A stretch of 17,493 nucleotides of DNA, from NCBI GenBank assembly GCA_948762645.1, contig CAQBRY010000002.1, positions 1-17,493 on the forward strand, given 5' to 3'. The stretch comes from an uncultured Eubacteriales bacterium. Its GTDB lineage: Bacteria; Bacillota; Clostridia; Oscillospirales; Acutalibacteraceae. Below the pieces are notes generated by a model that was given only the letters and a program-made list of their open reading frames with translations, was not told where the DNA came from and searched no databases. The translations under genes were made by a program, and so were the position numbers. This document shows positions 1-7,571 of this stretch, piece by piece. Numbering within the stretch: the first letter of the stretch is position 1; each line of letters begins with the position of its first letter.

Positions 1-830
1 GTTTCGCCTATTTCTAAGTTGGCTATGTTAAAATGTTCTTCAGCCATTTCATGACATTTTTCGCAGGTGTTTGGGCTGCTAGATAAGATAATTTGATAAC
101 GCTCCACTCTTTATACTTTAAATGCAATTTTCTGTGCTACTGTTTGAGCATTTAAATTTGCATTTCTTGTTATAGTTTCTATTTTACCTTTGGTTTTTTC
201 AAAAGCTTCTTTTATGCCATCGAAAAAATTATCGAATAGACCTTTTTGTACGAAGCTCTTTTCTTCTGAAAATGAATCGTCAAATGCAGAATTTATGTTT
301 TCAAAAAGCCACGTTTTAAAGTTTGCAATCCATAAAGTTATTGTATCATAGAGTTCGTTGTCTATCAAATTGTCAGTAGGCAAATCTTTAGTCTTTACGG
401 TTGTACCTGACCATTCTTCAGTTAAAGTTTCATAAACTTTTTCATATGTTTTTTGAGTCAGTTTACGTATAGATCGAGATAATTCATCAATCATGGTTTC
501 TGCTGTGGATTCTATTTCAATTTCAAGTAAATCTTCATTCATTGCAAAAGAGCTATTTTGAATTTTTAAAATTTTCAAATCTTCTTTTGCTTGATCGATA
601 ATACTGTATATTTTTAAGATTTCATTTTTAGTTTCATCGTATATTAATTTATAAATTCTGAATTGTATTTGTATTAGCTTCCCACGTTGAGTTAATTCCG
701 CACGATGAGGGATGTTGCTTCCTTTTGTAATCCAACCTTGTTTTACAAGTACTTCACATCCATCGGGAACATTTTATTTTCCCCTTAAGTGTTGTTCATA
801 ACTGTTTTTGGAATTTTTATTATTATTCAT
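1..830 (-). pseudogene. Decayed phage minor head (MuF-like) protein gene, partial at left edge
   Basis: One minus-strand frame runs from the ATG at 830-828 to the window edge and is interrupted by two in-frame TAA codons, at 774-776 and 111-113. The ATG has a good AAGGAG site at 839-844. The N-terminal part is basic and hydrophilic, the middle is long and helical, and the segment beyond the second stop reads ERYQIILSSSPNTCEKCHEM. A Tyr/Ile/Leu strand followed by a C-x-x-C pair at this position resembles the C-terminal region of SPP1 gp7/MuF-type phage minor capsid proteins, which then usually continue to a PPxHPNC motif that would lie outside the window. The family call is inference from the CxxC context. 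The continuous frame and the two stops are read directly. It is probably a prophage remnant. Confidence 0.6.
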
Positions 831-888
831 ATTTTTATCTCCTTAAAAAGTGGGTTCTACTAGTACTTTCTTAGAGATAAAAAATTAA

Positions 889-909
889 CCTATTTTATGC
901 AAAAATAGG
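889..909 (-). terminator. Stem-loop terminator after the fic remnant
   Basis: A perfect 8-bp inverted repeat (CCTATTTT / AAAATAGG, 5-nt loop) lies 50 bases past the stop of the fic remnant. On the minus strand it is followed by a T-rich run. It separates fic from the phage gene downstream. Confidence 0.55.
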
Positions 910-959
910 ACATAAAATTTTTATAATTTGCTACTTTGAAATATAAAATGGTAATTTTA

Positions 960-1638
960 TTATTCATGATTAAATATATCAATATATTTTTGATATACGA
1001 ATACTTTATCTTTCTTTTTGTTGTCTAGATTTTTGAGCATATCTTCATTGGTAAGTTTGTTGAGTAGTCTCCCTGCCGTAGAAGCACTAACGCTTAAAAT
1101 TTTAGAAACGTCTTCAATTCTTATTGTGGGTTTAGAAAATAAGCCTTTATATATAGTTAGAGAACTTTCACTTAATCTACCAAATGTGCTTATTTTTTTA
1201 ATATCACTATTTTTTAGTTCTGCCGAAATTCTTGCCATTTCTACAGCTTCTTTAGAGGTTTCAATTATTCCGGTCAGAAAAAATTTTATAAATTCTTCAT
1301 ACTGTCCTTTTTGATGTATGTTTGAAAGTAAATCGTAATATACCGAGCGATGCTTTTATTAAATCCGAAAAGGTGGCTTTTGTGCCCTCAATTTGTAAAG
1401 AGAGCGTAGCTTCCTTTTTTGCGTACATATATACAAAGTAATTTGGTGCAATTAAAAAATCTGTTACTTCATCGAGTCTCCCAATATGTCTTTTAGCTTC
1501 AGAAATGAGATATATCATTTCGTTGTCATATTTTATGCTGTTTTTATTTTGTAAAGGAAGGGGAGAAGGGACAAAGCATGAATACTCAGACTGTCCTTTA
1601 CCGATCTTTATAAATTTTCCGGCTCTATCGTTAATCAT
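960..1638 (-). pseudogene. Fic family protein, catalytic core deleted and frames misjoined
   Basis: The N-terminal part (1638 to about 1350) has the Fic_N layout: a proline-rich PSPLPLQN start, a helix with HIGRLDEVTDF, and SLQIEGTKATFSDL, which carries the S-x-x-x-E-G inhibitory helix motif of self-inhibited Fic proteins. The C-terminal part (about 1346 to 960) reads SVYYDLLSNIHQKGQYEEF and continues into a winged-helix domain with IEDVSKILSVSASTAGRLL, as Fic C-termini do. The central domain with the HPFxxGNGRxxR AMPylation motif is absent, and the two halves meet out of frame near 1346-1350. The N-terminal frame therefore ends early at 1297, while the C-terminal frame continues to 960. The ATG at 1636-1638 sits 7 bases from AAGGAG, a better start than the ATG 6 bases upstream. 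Fic proteins transfer AMP to target proteins. This copy cannot do so. Confidence 0.85.
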
Positions 1639-1951
1639 AGACATTCTCCTTTTTAAGTTTTCTGCAAATAAAATAAGTATATTTGCATTTCAAGTTTTAA
1701 TGTGAGAATATTTTAAAATTGTAATCCCTTGTAGTAGAAAATTATTTGAATTTTTAGTAATTAAAATAATGTATAGTTAATCTTCCTTGTGATAATATAT
1801 AGTGCTGATTTGATAACTATATAATATAAAAGGAAGACTTAATGAGAACATATAAATTTAAAAATGTTCTTTTACAGCATAAAATTGTATAGTTATATTT
1901 GCTTTAAAATTGTTGACGACTTGACTAAACACAAAATAAAAATATTTTCAC

Positions 1952-1980
1952 TTGACACCAATATTGACACCAATTATAAT
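1952..1980 (+). promoter_or_regulatory. Perfect-consensus sigma-A promoter for the tRNA pair
   Basis: TTGACA at 1952-1957, a 17-base spacer, and TATAAT at 1975-1980 match the consensus exactly. A second TTGACA lies inside the spacer. The first downstream genes are tRNA-Glu and tRNA-Ser. Confidence 0.8.
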
Positions 1981-2118
1981 GAAAGAGTAAAAAGATTGTG
2001 GTCAGAAAATTATATTTAAATAGATAAAATTTACTTTTATCCGACAATCATATTTTATTGAAAATAGTAGAATTTTAATAATGTTCTGAATCAAGAAATC
2101 CTTTGATAATACTATTAA

Positions 2119-2158
2119 TCGGGGTGTTCGGGGTTCGAGTCTCCCGATGTGGTGTACC
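2119..2158 (+). pseudogene. tRNA-like 3' fragment (T-arm remnant)
   Basis: GGGG-TTCGAGT-CTCC forms a T-stem with the canonical TTCRANY loop, in tRNA orientation and just upstream of an intact tRNA. No matching D-arm, anticodon arm or acceptor 5' strand is visible upstream, and there is no CCA end. It is best read as the eroded end of a tRNA gene that once led this cluster. The amino acid cannot be assigned. Confidence 0.4.
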
Positions 2159-2161
2159 TTG

Positions 2162-2236
2162 GGCTCGTTGGTCAAGCGGTCAAGACACTGGCCTCTCACG
2201 CCAGTAACGCGAGTTCGATTCTCGCACGAGTCACCA
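2162..2236 (+). tRNA. tRNA-Glu (anticodon CTC)
   Basis: A full cloverleaf can be folded: acceptor GGCTCGT pairs with ACGAGTC (one G-T), D-stem GTC/GAC, anticodon stem CTGGC/GCCAG around loop CTCTCAC, and T-stem GCGAG/CTCGC around TTCGATT. CCA is encoded. The anticodon CTC reads GAG, a rare codon in so AT-rich a genome. Confidence 0.96.
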
Positions 2237-2257
2237 GAAATTAAAATTTAATTTTTT

Positions 2258-2284
2258 CTCTATGTTTTTATATAGAGTTTTTTT
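2258..2284 (+). terminator. Stem-loop terminator between the two tRNAs
   Basis: CTCTAT / ATAGAG (2258-2263 and 2272-2277) with an 8-nt loop, followed by seven T. It lies between the tRNA genes, so it may be partly read through or may make tRNA-Ser depend on its own promoter. Confidence 0.6.
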
Positions 2285-2294
2285 AATTTATTTT

Positions 2295-2383
2295 GGAAGT
2301 GTATCGAAGTGGTCATAACGAGCCTGATTCGAAATCAGGTTGCCTATAAAGGTACGTGGGTTCGAATCCCACCACTTCCTCCA
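2295..2383 (+). tRNA. tRNA-Ser (anticodon CGA)
   Basis: Acceptor GGAAGTG pairs perfectly with CACTTCC, and CCA is encoded. The anticodon loop TTCGAAA on stem CCTGA/TCAGG gives CGA, which reads UCG. A long variable arm (TTGCCT...AGGTAC) and a TTCGAAT T-loop on stem GTGGG/CCCAC fit class II serine tRNA. The discriminator base at 2380 is T, where bacterial tRNA-Ser normally has G. Confidence 0.95.
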
Positions 2384-2394
2384 AAAAAATAAAT

Positions 2395-2419
2395 AGATAT
2401 AATATATCTGCTTGATTTT
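2395..2419 (+). terminator. Weak terminator-like hairpin after tRNA-Ser
   Basis: AGATAT / ATATCT with a 3-nt loop, then a few bases before a T run. The stem is only 6 bp and all but one G-C pair per arm is A-T, so this is tentative. Confidence 0.3.
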
Positions 2420-2623
2420 TAGTTTATATTTATATCTTGTATATTTAAAAATGATTTGTATTCTAGAGATTTAAAATTTTTTATATGCTATTTTATTAGT
2501 ATAAATAAGTTCTATATAAAAAATTGTTACTGTATTGAATCATATTTTTTAAATAATGAATTAGACTTATAATTTAAATATAAAAATAATTAATCTAATG
2601 TAAAGTATGAGGAGATTTTTAAG

Positions 2624-3247
2624 GTGAATAATAAAAATTATAAATTTACGATTCCCAGTTTACCTTTTGCATACAATTCTTTAAATCCGTATATAAATGA
2701 GGAAACTTTAAAGTTTCACCATGATAAACATTTTCAGACTTATGTTGATAACTTAAATAAAGCTCTTGAAAATTATCCTGAATTTCAATGTTGGAGTTTG
2801 AAAAAACTTGTTTGTGATTATAGTAAACTCCCAGACAATATAAAAAATACTGTTAGAAATAATGCTGGTGGGGTTTATAATCATTATTTATATTTTAATC
2901 TTATGACTCCAAATTCTATTATTAAACCTATTGGTTCAGTAGCAAAAGCAATTGATAAAAAATTTGCATCTTATGGTGAATTTAAGAAAGAGATGAAGAA
3001 TGTTGCACTTAATACATTTGGTTCAGGTTGGACGTGGCTTGTAGTAAATAAAGATGGAGACCTAGAAATTATTTCTACACAAAATCAGGACACACCTTTT
3101 ACTTTAAATTTATATCCTATTTTGCTAGTAGATGTTTGGGAACATGCTTATTATTTACAATATCAAAATAGACGTGCAGATTATTTGGACAATTGGTTTA
3201 ATGTTATTGATTGGAATAAGGTAGAAGAAATTTTTAATATGTTTTAG
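2624..3247 (+). CDS. sodA: Superoxide dismutase, Fe/Mn family (Mn-like or cambialistic)
   Basis: This converts superoxide to oxygen and hydrogen peroxide in the cytoplasm. The four metal ligands are present: H32 (FHHDKH), H87 (YNHYLYF), D170 and H174 (DVWEHAYY). The FGSGWTWL signature is at 132-139. The outer-sphere region resembles the manganese type: a Gly-Gly at 82-83 (AGGVYNH) where Fe enzymes carry Gln, and a Gln at 155 (NQDTP). The tryptophan usually next to the second histidine is Tyr/Phe here. The length of 207 aa is normal. The start is GTG, chosen because GAGGAGA at 2609-2615 is correctly spaced. The gene is monocistronic and ends 6 bases before a strong terminator. A dismutase in an apparently fermentative clostridial relative suggests exposure to oxygen. 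Confidence 0.93.
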   Translation: MNNKNYKFTIPSLPFAYNSLNPYINEETLKFHHDKHFQTYVDNLNKALENYPEFQCWSLKKLVCDYSKLPDNIKNTVRNNAGGVYNHYLYFNLMTPNSIIKPIGSVAKAIDKKFASYGEFKKEMKNVALNTFGSGWTWLVVNKDGDLEIISTQNQDTPFTLNLYPILLVDVWEHAYYLQYQNRRADYLDNWFNVIDWNKVEEIFNMF

Positions 3248-3252
3248 TGAAA

Positions 3253-3290
3253 AAGAGACAAAATATATAAATATTTTGTCTCTTAATATT
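3253..3290. terminator. Bidirectional terminator between sod and hsp20
   Basis: A perfect 14-bp stem (3253-3266 with 3271-3284) with loop ATAA, flanked by T-rich sequence on both strands. It serves the two convergent genes that end at 3247 and 3292. Confidence 0.9.
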
Positions 3291-3291
3291 T

Positions 3292-3711
3292 TTATTCTAT
3301 TTCTATAAATTTTTTTTGGGGTTCTTCTTTTATTTTTGGAAAACTTAATATCAAAGTACCGTTTTCTATTTTCGCCTTTATATCGTTATGTGTTATTTTA
3401 TCTCCCACATAGAAACTTCTTGAAGAATGACCGCTGTATCTTTCTTTTCTTATACATTTACCATCTTTATCTTTTTCCTCAGAAGATGAACTTGAGGAGG
3501 CGGATATTTTTAAATATCCATTGTCTAATTCAATTTTTATATCTTCCTTTTTTACACCGGGAATATCAATTATTAATTTATAACTATTTTCTTCTTCTAT
3601 TACGTCTGTAGTCATAGTTGTTGAAAGAGTTTTTTTATTCATGTATTTAAATAAGTCATCTATAGGATTTTTAAGATCATCAAAATAATTATTATAAGGC
3701 ATTATATACAT
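3292..3711 (-). CDS. hsp20: Small heat shock protein, Hsp20/alpha-crystallin family
   Basis: This is an ATP-independent holdase that binds unfolding proteins in the cytoplasm. The alpha-crystallin domain runs from about residue 35 to the end, with IIDIPGVKKEDIKIEL and the closing GTLILSFPK strand. The I-x-I-type C-terminal tail is reduced to FIEIE. A serine run (SASSSSSSEE) lies in the loop before the strand with SFYV. The length of 139 aa is usual. The ATG follows AGGAGG with a 9-base gap. A CIRCE-like operator overlaps the promoter, so HrcA repression is likely. The gene is converged upon by sod and shares its terminator. Confidence 0.93.
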   Translation of the reverse strand: MYIMPYNNYFDDLKNPIDDLFKYMNKKTLSTTMTTDVIEEENSYKLIIDIPGVKKEDIKIELDNGYLKISASSSSSSEEKDKDGKCIRKERYSGHSSRSFYVGDKITHNDIKAKIENGTLILSFPKIKEEPQKKFIEIE

Positions 3712-3772
3712 AATTATTATCCTCCTATTTTTTTATAATAATTTTTACAGATCTTTTTATATCTGCACTAAT

Positions 3773-3801
3773 ATATTATCACGACGAATTGGCAGTGTCA
3801 A
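3773..3801 (-). promoter_or_regulatory. hsp20 promoter
   Basis: On the minus strand TTGACA (3801-3796), a 17-base spacer and TAATAT (3778-3773). The -35 box lies inside the CIRCE-like operator. Confidence 0.75.
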
Positions 3802-3815
3802 TACTTGAGTGCCAA
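3789..3815 (-). promoter_or_regulatory. CIRCE-like HrcA operator
   Basis: On the minus strand TTGGCACTC, 9 bases, CACTGCCAA. This matches the CIRCE layout TTAGCACTC-N9-GAGTGCTAA closely in the first arm and imperfectly in the second. The outer AATTGGCA/TGCCAATT arms pair perfectly. The site overlaps the -35 box of hsp20, as expected for HrcA repression. No hrcA gene is in the window. Confidence 0.75.
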
Positions 3816-3874
3816 TTTTTTGTTTGGTGATTTATTATGTAATTTAAATATTTATTAGTATTAAAATGTAAATA

Positions 3875-3902
3875 TTGACAAATTTTATCGTTGTGATAAA
3901 AT
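3875..3902 (+). promoter_or_regulatory. Promoter of the membrane-protein pseudogene
   Basis: TTGACA (3875-3880), a 16-base spacer and TAAAAT (3897-3902), 37 bases before the ATG at 3939. Confidence 0.6.
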
Positions 3903-3938
3903 ATTTTTTTAAATTATTAAAAGATTGGAGTTATTAAA

Positions 3939-4637
3939 ATGTCAAAAAGCAAAATTAATATTATTTCTATTATTAGCTTATTTATTATATTGATTTTAAG
4001 CATAGTAATATATTTTCAAAATAGAATTAAAAATACATTTATAGATTTTTCATACATATCTTCTACATAGGAATCTACAATGGAATTAATAGTCAAATCA
4101 TTTTGTGATTCGGAATCACTATGATTAGTATCAGAAGTAGTTTCTTCACCACTTTTTAAAATATTATTTTCGCCGTATGATGGGGCGATATGGCAGGGAT
4201 ACCTATTTCAGATGATACGGAAAAAATACGTTCTGAGAAGCTTAATAATGCTTTAGGATGGGGTAAAGATACAGTTGCGGAAGTACGTGAAATTTATAAT
4301 TATCATGAATGTATAGATAATAATTTTTCAAAGAAAGTTCAAGATAGATTCTTAAATTAAATTTATTTTGTTAATCATAATAATAAATTTTATATTTTAG
4401 ATGTAGGCGGAAGAGGAACAAGTATTTTTTATTTGCCTACAGAACCTATTAAAGTTAATATTAGCAAAAATAAAATTGAATATGTTTCTAAGTCGAAGTA
4501 CGTCGACGATACGAATGAAAATTTTGATCTTGAAAAGTCTAATGACGAAAATCTTGTTAAATATGAAGAAAAGCTCTTTATACTTAGTAAGGGAAAATAA
4601 TAAATGGACTGTTAATGAATTTACTTTACCTTATTGA
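3939..4637 (+). pseudogene. Membrane-anchored protein of unknown function, scrambled by an inversion
   Basis: The gene starts with GGAG and an ATG at 3939, then a hydrophobic anchor (residues 7-27, IISIISLFIILILSIVIYF). The frame stops at 4068-4070. Between CATATC (4055-4060) and GATATG (4187-4192) the coding sense is on the minus strand, where it reads IAPSYGENNILKSGEE and a Ser/Thr/Asp-rich linker. Re-inverting that segment joins VDSYVEDM directly in frame to AGIPISDDTEK on the plus strand. Joining the left end needs one extra A in the A-run near 4030. The rest is a soluble domain with an in-frame TAA at 4358-4360 and a further frame change near 4590, which leads into WTVNEFTLPY and a TGA at 4635-4637. 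The layout suggests a single-pass protein with an extracytoplasmic domain of about 150 residues. I recognise no family. Confidence 0.75.
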
Positions 4638-4759
4638 ATATTTCCTTATAGAAAGCTAAATATAGAGTATTGATTATATTTATGTTTTTTCTTTTAAATG
4701 ATGTAATAATAATATTCGGAATTAAATGTTATATTTAGTGAATGTGAGATGATATTTTT

Positions 4760-7435
4760 ATGGATTTTTACAGTTTAGATAAAGAATTGGTTATGGATAA
4801 AATGAATACAGATATATCTGTTGGTCTCACAGATTCACAGGTTAAAAGTAGAACAAAAGAGTACGGGTATAATGAGTTTGAAAAACAACCTTATGAAAGT
4901 ATATTTAAAAAAATATTAAATCAATTAAAAGATATTTCTGTTATTATTTTATTGATAGCTGCAGTACTGTCATTTATATTGGCTATTAGAGAAGGTCATG
5001 GCTATATTGAGCCATTTGTAATTTTAAGTATAGTTATTATAAATGTTATTTTAGCTATATCTCAGGAAAAAAGCGCTGAAAAAGCAATTGATGCTTTGTC
5101 GGATCTTAATAGTCCTGTGTGCGTGGTTATTAGAGACGGCGTTCAGAAGAAAATTAATACCTCTGAAGTAGTTCCCGGGGATATAATTTTAATTAAAACA
5201 GGAGATTTAGTCCCAGCCGATGCACGAATAGTTGAAAGTACAAACCTTTTGGTTGACGAGTCTTCGCTTACGGGTGAAAGTGAATCTTCACAGAAGGATT
5301 CAAGAACATTATCTGATAAAAATATTCCTGTGGGAAATCAGGATAATATGGTTTTTTCGGGGTGTCTTGTTAAAGCCGGACACGCAAAAGCCGTCGTTGT
5401 AGCTACGGGTATGGAAACCCAAATGGGTAAAATAGCAGGTTTTTTAAATGATACTCAGCAAATTAAAACTCCACTTCAAAATAGGTTAAATAAAATTGGT
5501 AAGATTATCAGTTTTGTTGCTATTGTATCTAGCGTACTTTTATTTATATTTGGACATATGCATGGTCAGGATTTTTGGGGTATGATACTCTTATCTATAT
5601 CTTTAGCTGTGGCCGCAGTACCTGAAACCCTTTCTTTAATGGTTACTTTATCTCTTATACAAGGTATAAAAAATCTTGTGGATAAGAATGTTTTAACTAG
5701 AAAGTTACCTGCTGTTGAGACTCTTGGAAGCGTGTCCGTAATATGCTCTGACAAGACCGGTACTATTACCCAAAATAAAATGTCTATAAAAAAACTGTGG
5801 GTTAATAATAAAGCCCCTATATGTGATAATGATGATTTTTCTTCTGAGTATTTAGATCTTATTAAAAAACTTGTTTTGGCAAGTAATGCTTCGATAAAAA
5901 CTTTTGAAGATGGAAATATAGAAATTATTGGTGACCCTACGGAAAGTGCTATTTTAAATTTGGGATTTAGAAAAGAAATAAATAAAAATGATTTAATAAA
6001 AAAATATATTAAAGTAGGGGAAGTACCTTTTTCTTCTGAAAGAAAAATGATGACTAATATTGTTAAACTTCCTACAAATGAGTATTTATTGGTTTGTAAA
6101 GGTGCATTTGACAGGCTTCCTCTTAATCTTAAAACTTTTGATTTTGACAAAGCTAAAAATATACATGATGCTTTTGCAAAAGATTCTCTTAGAATAATAG
6201 CTTTGGCAAGTAAAATTATAAAAGAGCTCCCTGATGATAATAATTTTGAAATATTAGAAAAGGATTTGGATTTTATAGGTTTTGTGGGACTTATTGATCC
6301 TCCAAGGCCTGGAATTATGTCAGCCATAGAATCTGCAAAACGTGCCGGTATACGTACCGTTATGATTACCGGTGATCATTCTGCTACGGCTAGGGCTATT
6401 GCTAAAGAACTTAAAATTATGTCTGATGAGGATAAGATATTAACCGGTCAAGAATTATCTATGATCTCTGATGAAGAGTTATATGAAACCATACAGGATT
6501 ATTCTGTTTTTGCAAGAGTTTCGCCTGAGGATAAGATACGTATTGTTGAGGCGTGGCAGGAAAATGATGAGGTTGTGGCTATGACTGGTGATGGCGTAAA
6601 TGATGCTCCTGCACTTAAAGCTGCTGACGTTGGTATTGCTATGGGTAAAAATGGTACGGAAGTTGCTAAGAGTGCCGCTGATATAGTATTGACAGACGAT
6701 AATTTTTCTACAATTGTACAAGCTGTAAGAGAAGGGCGCAACGTATACTCTAATATTAGAAAAACTATTTATTTTTTACTTACGTGCAATTTATCAGAAA
6801 TTATTATTATGCTTGGAGCTCAAATAATAGGCTGGAATTCTATTCTTACTCCGGCAATGCTTCTTTTAATTAATGTACTTGGAGATGGTATTCCGGGAAT
6901 CCGGATTGCTAAAGAAGTTTCAAGTTCTAACATTATGAACGGAAAGCCTATTCATCGCGATGAAAGCTTTTTTGGCGGTGGACTTATGGAACTTATAGCA
7001 TGGCAAACAATTGTTTTTTCGGTAATTGCGTGGATAGGATATTATTTTGGCGCTTTTATACAGTTGTCTTCAAGTATTATGCCTTCTCATGCAGTAGGAC
7101 AAGATATGGCTTTTCTTGTAATAGGATGGTCTTCAATTATACATGTATTTAATGTGAGGAGCAGGAGATCTATATTTAAAGTAGGTTTTACAAAAAATCC
7201 TTTACTTAATGTTAATGCGATTTGTATGATAATATTTTTTGCTGTTTTGGTTGGAGTGCCGCAGGTAGCAAACATTTTTGAGTTTTGTAAATTGGATATT
7301 TGGCACTGGATTATTTGTATTTTACTTTCACTTGTGCCTACTGTATTTTCAGAGATAGAAAAATTTTTCTATCAGTTTAAAGAAAATAAAAGATATAAAT
7401 TTAGAGTTATGACTCACTTTTATAAAGACGTATAG
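4760..7435 (+). CDS. Cation-transporting P-type ATPase, calcium (PMCA/SERCA-like) type
   Basis: This is a membrane pump that couples ATP hydrolysis to cation export, most likely of Ca2+. All P-type domains are in order: cation ATPase N-terminal domain (1-65), first membrane pair (about 57-110), actuator with TGES at 171-174, phosphorylation Asp331 in CSDKTGT, nucleotide domain with the KGAFDRL motif, TGDHSATA, the hinge MTGDGVNDAPAL (Asp611, Asp615) and six C-terminal membrane segments. The membrane 4 ion-site motif is VAAVPETL (Pro288, Glu289), where Ca2+ pumps usually have PEGLP. Membrane 6 has INVLGDGIP, which keeps the Asn and Asp of the Ca2+ site but has Gly for Thr. At 891 aa the length is normal. 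The ribosome binding site is weak (GAG at about 4747) and no clear promoter is seen. It ends with TAG. Confidence 0.92.
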   Translation: MDFYSLDKELVMDKMNTDISVGLTDSQVKSRTKEYGYNEFEKQPYESIFKKILNQLKDISVIILLIAAVLSFILAIREGHGYIEPFVILSIVIINVILAISQEKSAEKAIDALSDLNSPVCVVIRDGVQKKINTSEVVPGDIILIKTGDLVPADARIVESTNLLVDESSLTGESESSQKDSRTLSDKNIPVGNQDNMVFSGCLVKAGHAKAVVVATGMETQMGKIAGFLNDTQQIKTPLQNRLNKIGKIISFVAIVSSVLLFIFGHMHGQDFWGMILLSISLAVAAVPETLSLMVTLSLIQGIKNLVDKNVLTRKLPAVETLGSVSVICSDKTGTITQNKMSIKKLWVNNKAPICDNDDFSSEYLDLIKKLVLASNASIKTFEDGNIEIIGDPTESAILNLGFRKEINKNDLIKKYIKVGEVPFSSERKMMTNIVKLPTNEYLLVCKGAFDRLPLNLKTFDFDKAKNIHDAFAKDSLRIIALASKIIKELPDDNNFEILEKDLDFIGFVGLIDPPRPGIMSAIESAKRAGIRTVMITGDHSATARAIAKELKIMSDEDKILTGQELSMISDEELYETIQDYSVFARVSPEDKIRIVEAWQENDEVVAMTGDGVNDAPALKAADVGIAMGKNGTEVAKSAADIVLTDDNFSTIVQAVREGRNVYSNIRKTIYFLLTCNLSEIIIMLGAQIIGWNSILTPAMLLLINVLGDGIPGIRIAKEVSSSNIMNGKPIHRDESFFGGGLMELIAWQTIVFSVIAWIGYYFGAFIQLSSSIMPSHAVGQDMAFLVIGWSSIIHVFNVRSRRSIFKVGFTKNPLLNVNAICMIIFFAVLVGVPQVANIFEFCKLDIWHWIICILLSLVPTVFSEIEKFFYQFKENKRYKFRVMTHFYKDV

Positions 7436-7571
7436 AAATTAATTGTTATAGTTTTTGATTTTTTCTTTATTTAAGAATATAATTCAAATCATTATATGTT
7501 ATTTAATGTATTACTAGCTTTTTAAGACATATAATAATTATTAAATAAGTTAAGGAAAGGATTAATTTATA

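Larger units (their letters stand above)
1645..2161. other. Gene-poor stretch between fic remnant and tRNA-Glu
   Basis: No long open frame is present. It holds an 8-bp inverted repeat (TCTTCCTT at 1781-1788 and its complement at 1830-1837), a 16-codon ORF at 1842-1892 behind an AAGGAAG site (MRTYKFKNVLLQHKIV), a perfect promoter at 1952-1980 and a tRNA-like fragment at 2119-2158. The short peptide starts like some IS605-type OrfB proteins, but the similarity is too short to call. Confidence 0.5.

Noticed and set aside
1842..1892. A 16-residue ORF starting MRTYKFK as an IS605-type transposase remnant
   Set aside because: Only the first few residues resemble such proteins and nothing downstream continues the similarity in any frame I read.
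2119..2236. Attachment-site pair formed by the T-arm fragment and the tRNA-Glu 3' end
   Set aside because: The two 3' ends differ in stem and acceptor sequence, so they are not a direct repeat.
5566..6327. A 253-codon open frame on the minus strand
   Set aside because: It lies wholly inside the P-type ATPase gene, which has every family motif on the plus strand. The antisense frame has no ribosome site and a composition typical of a mirror frame.
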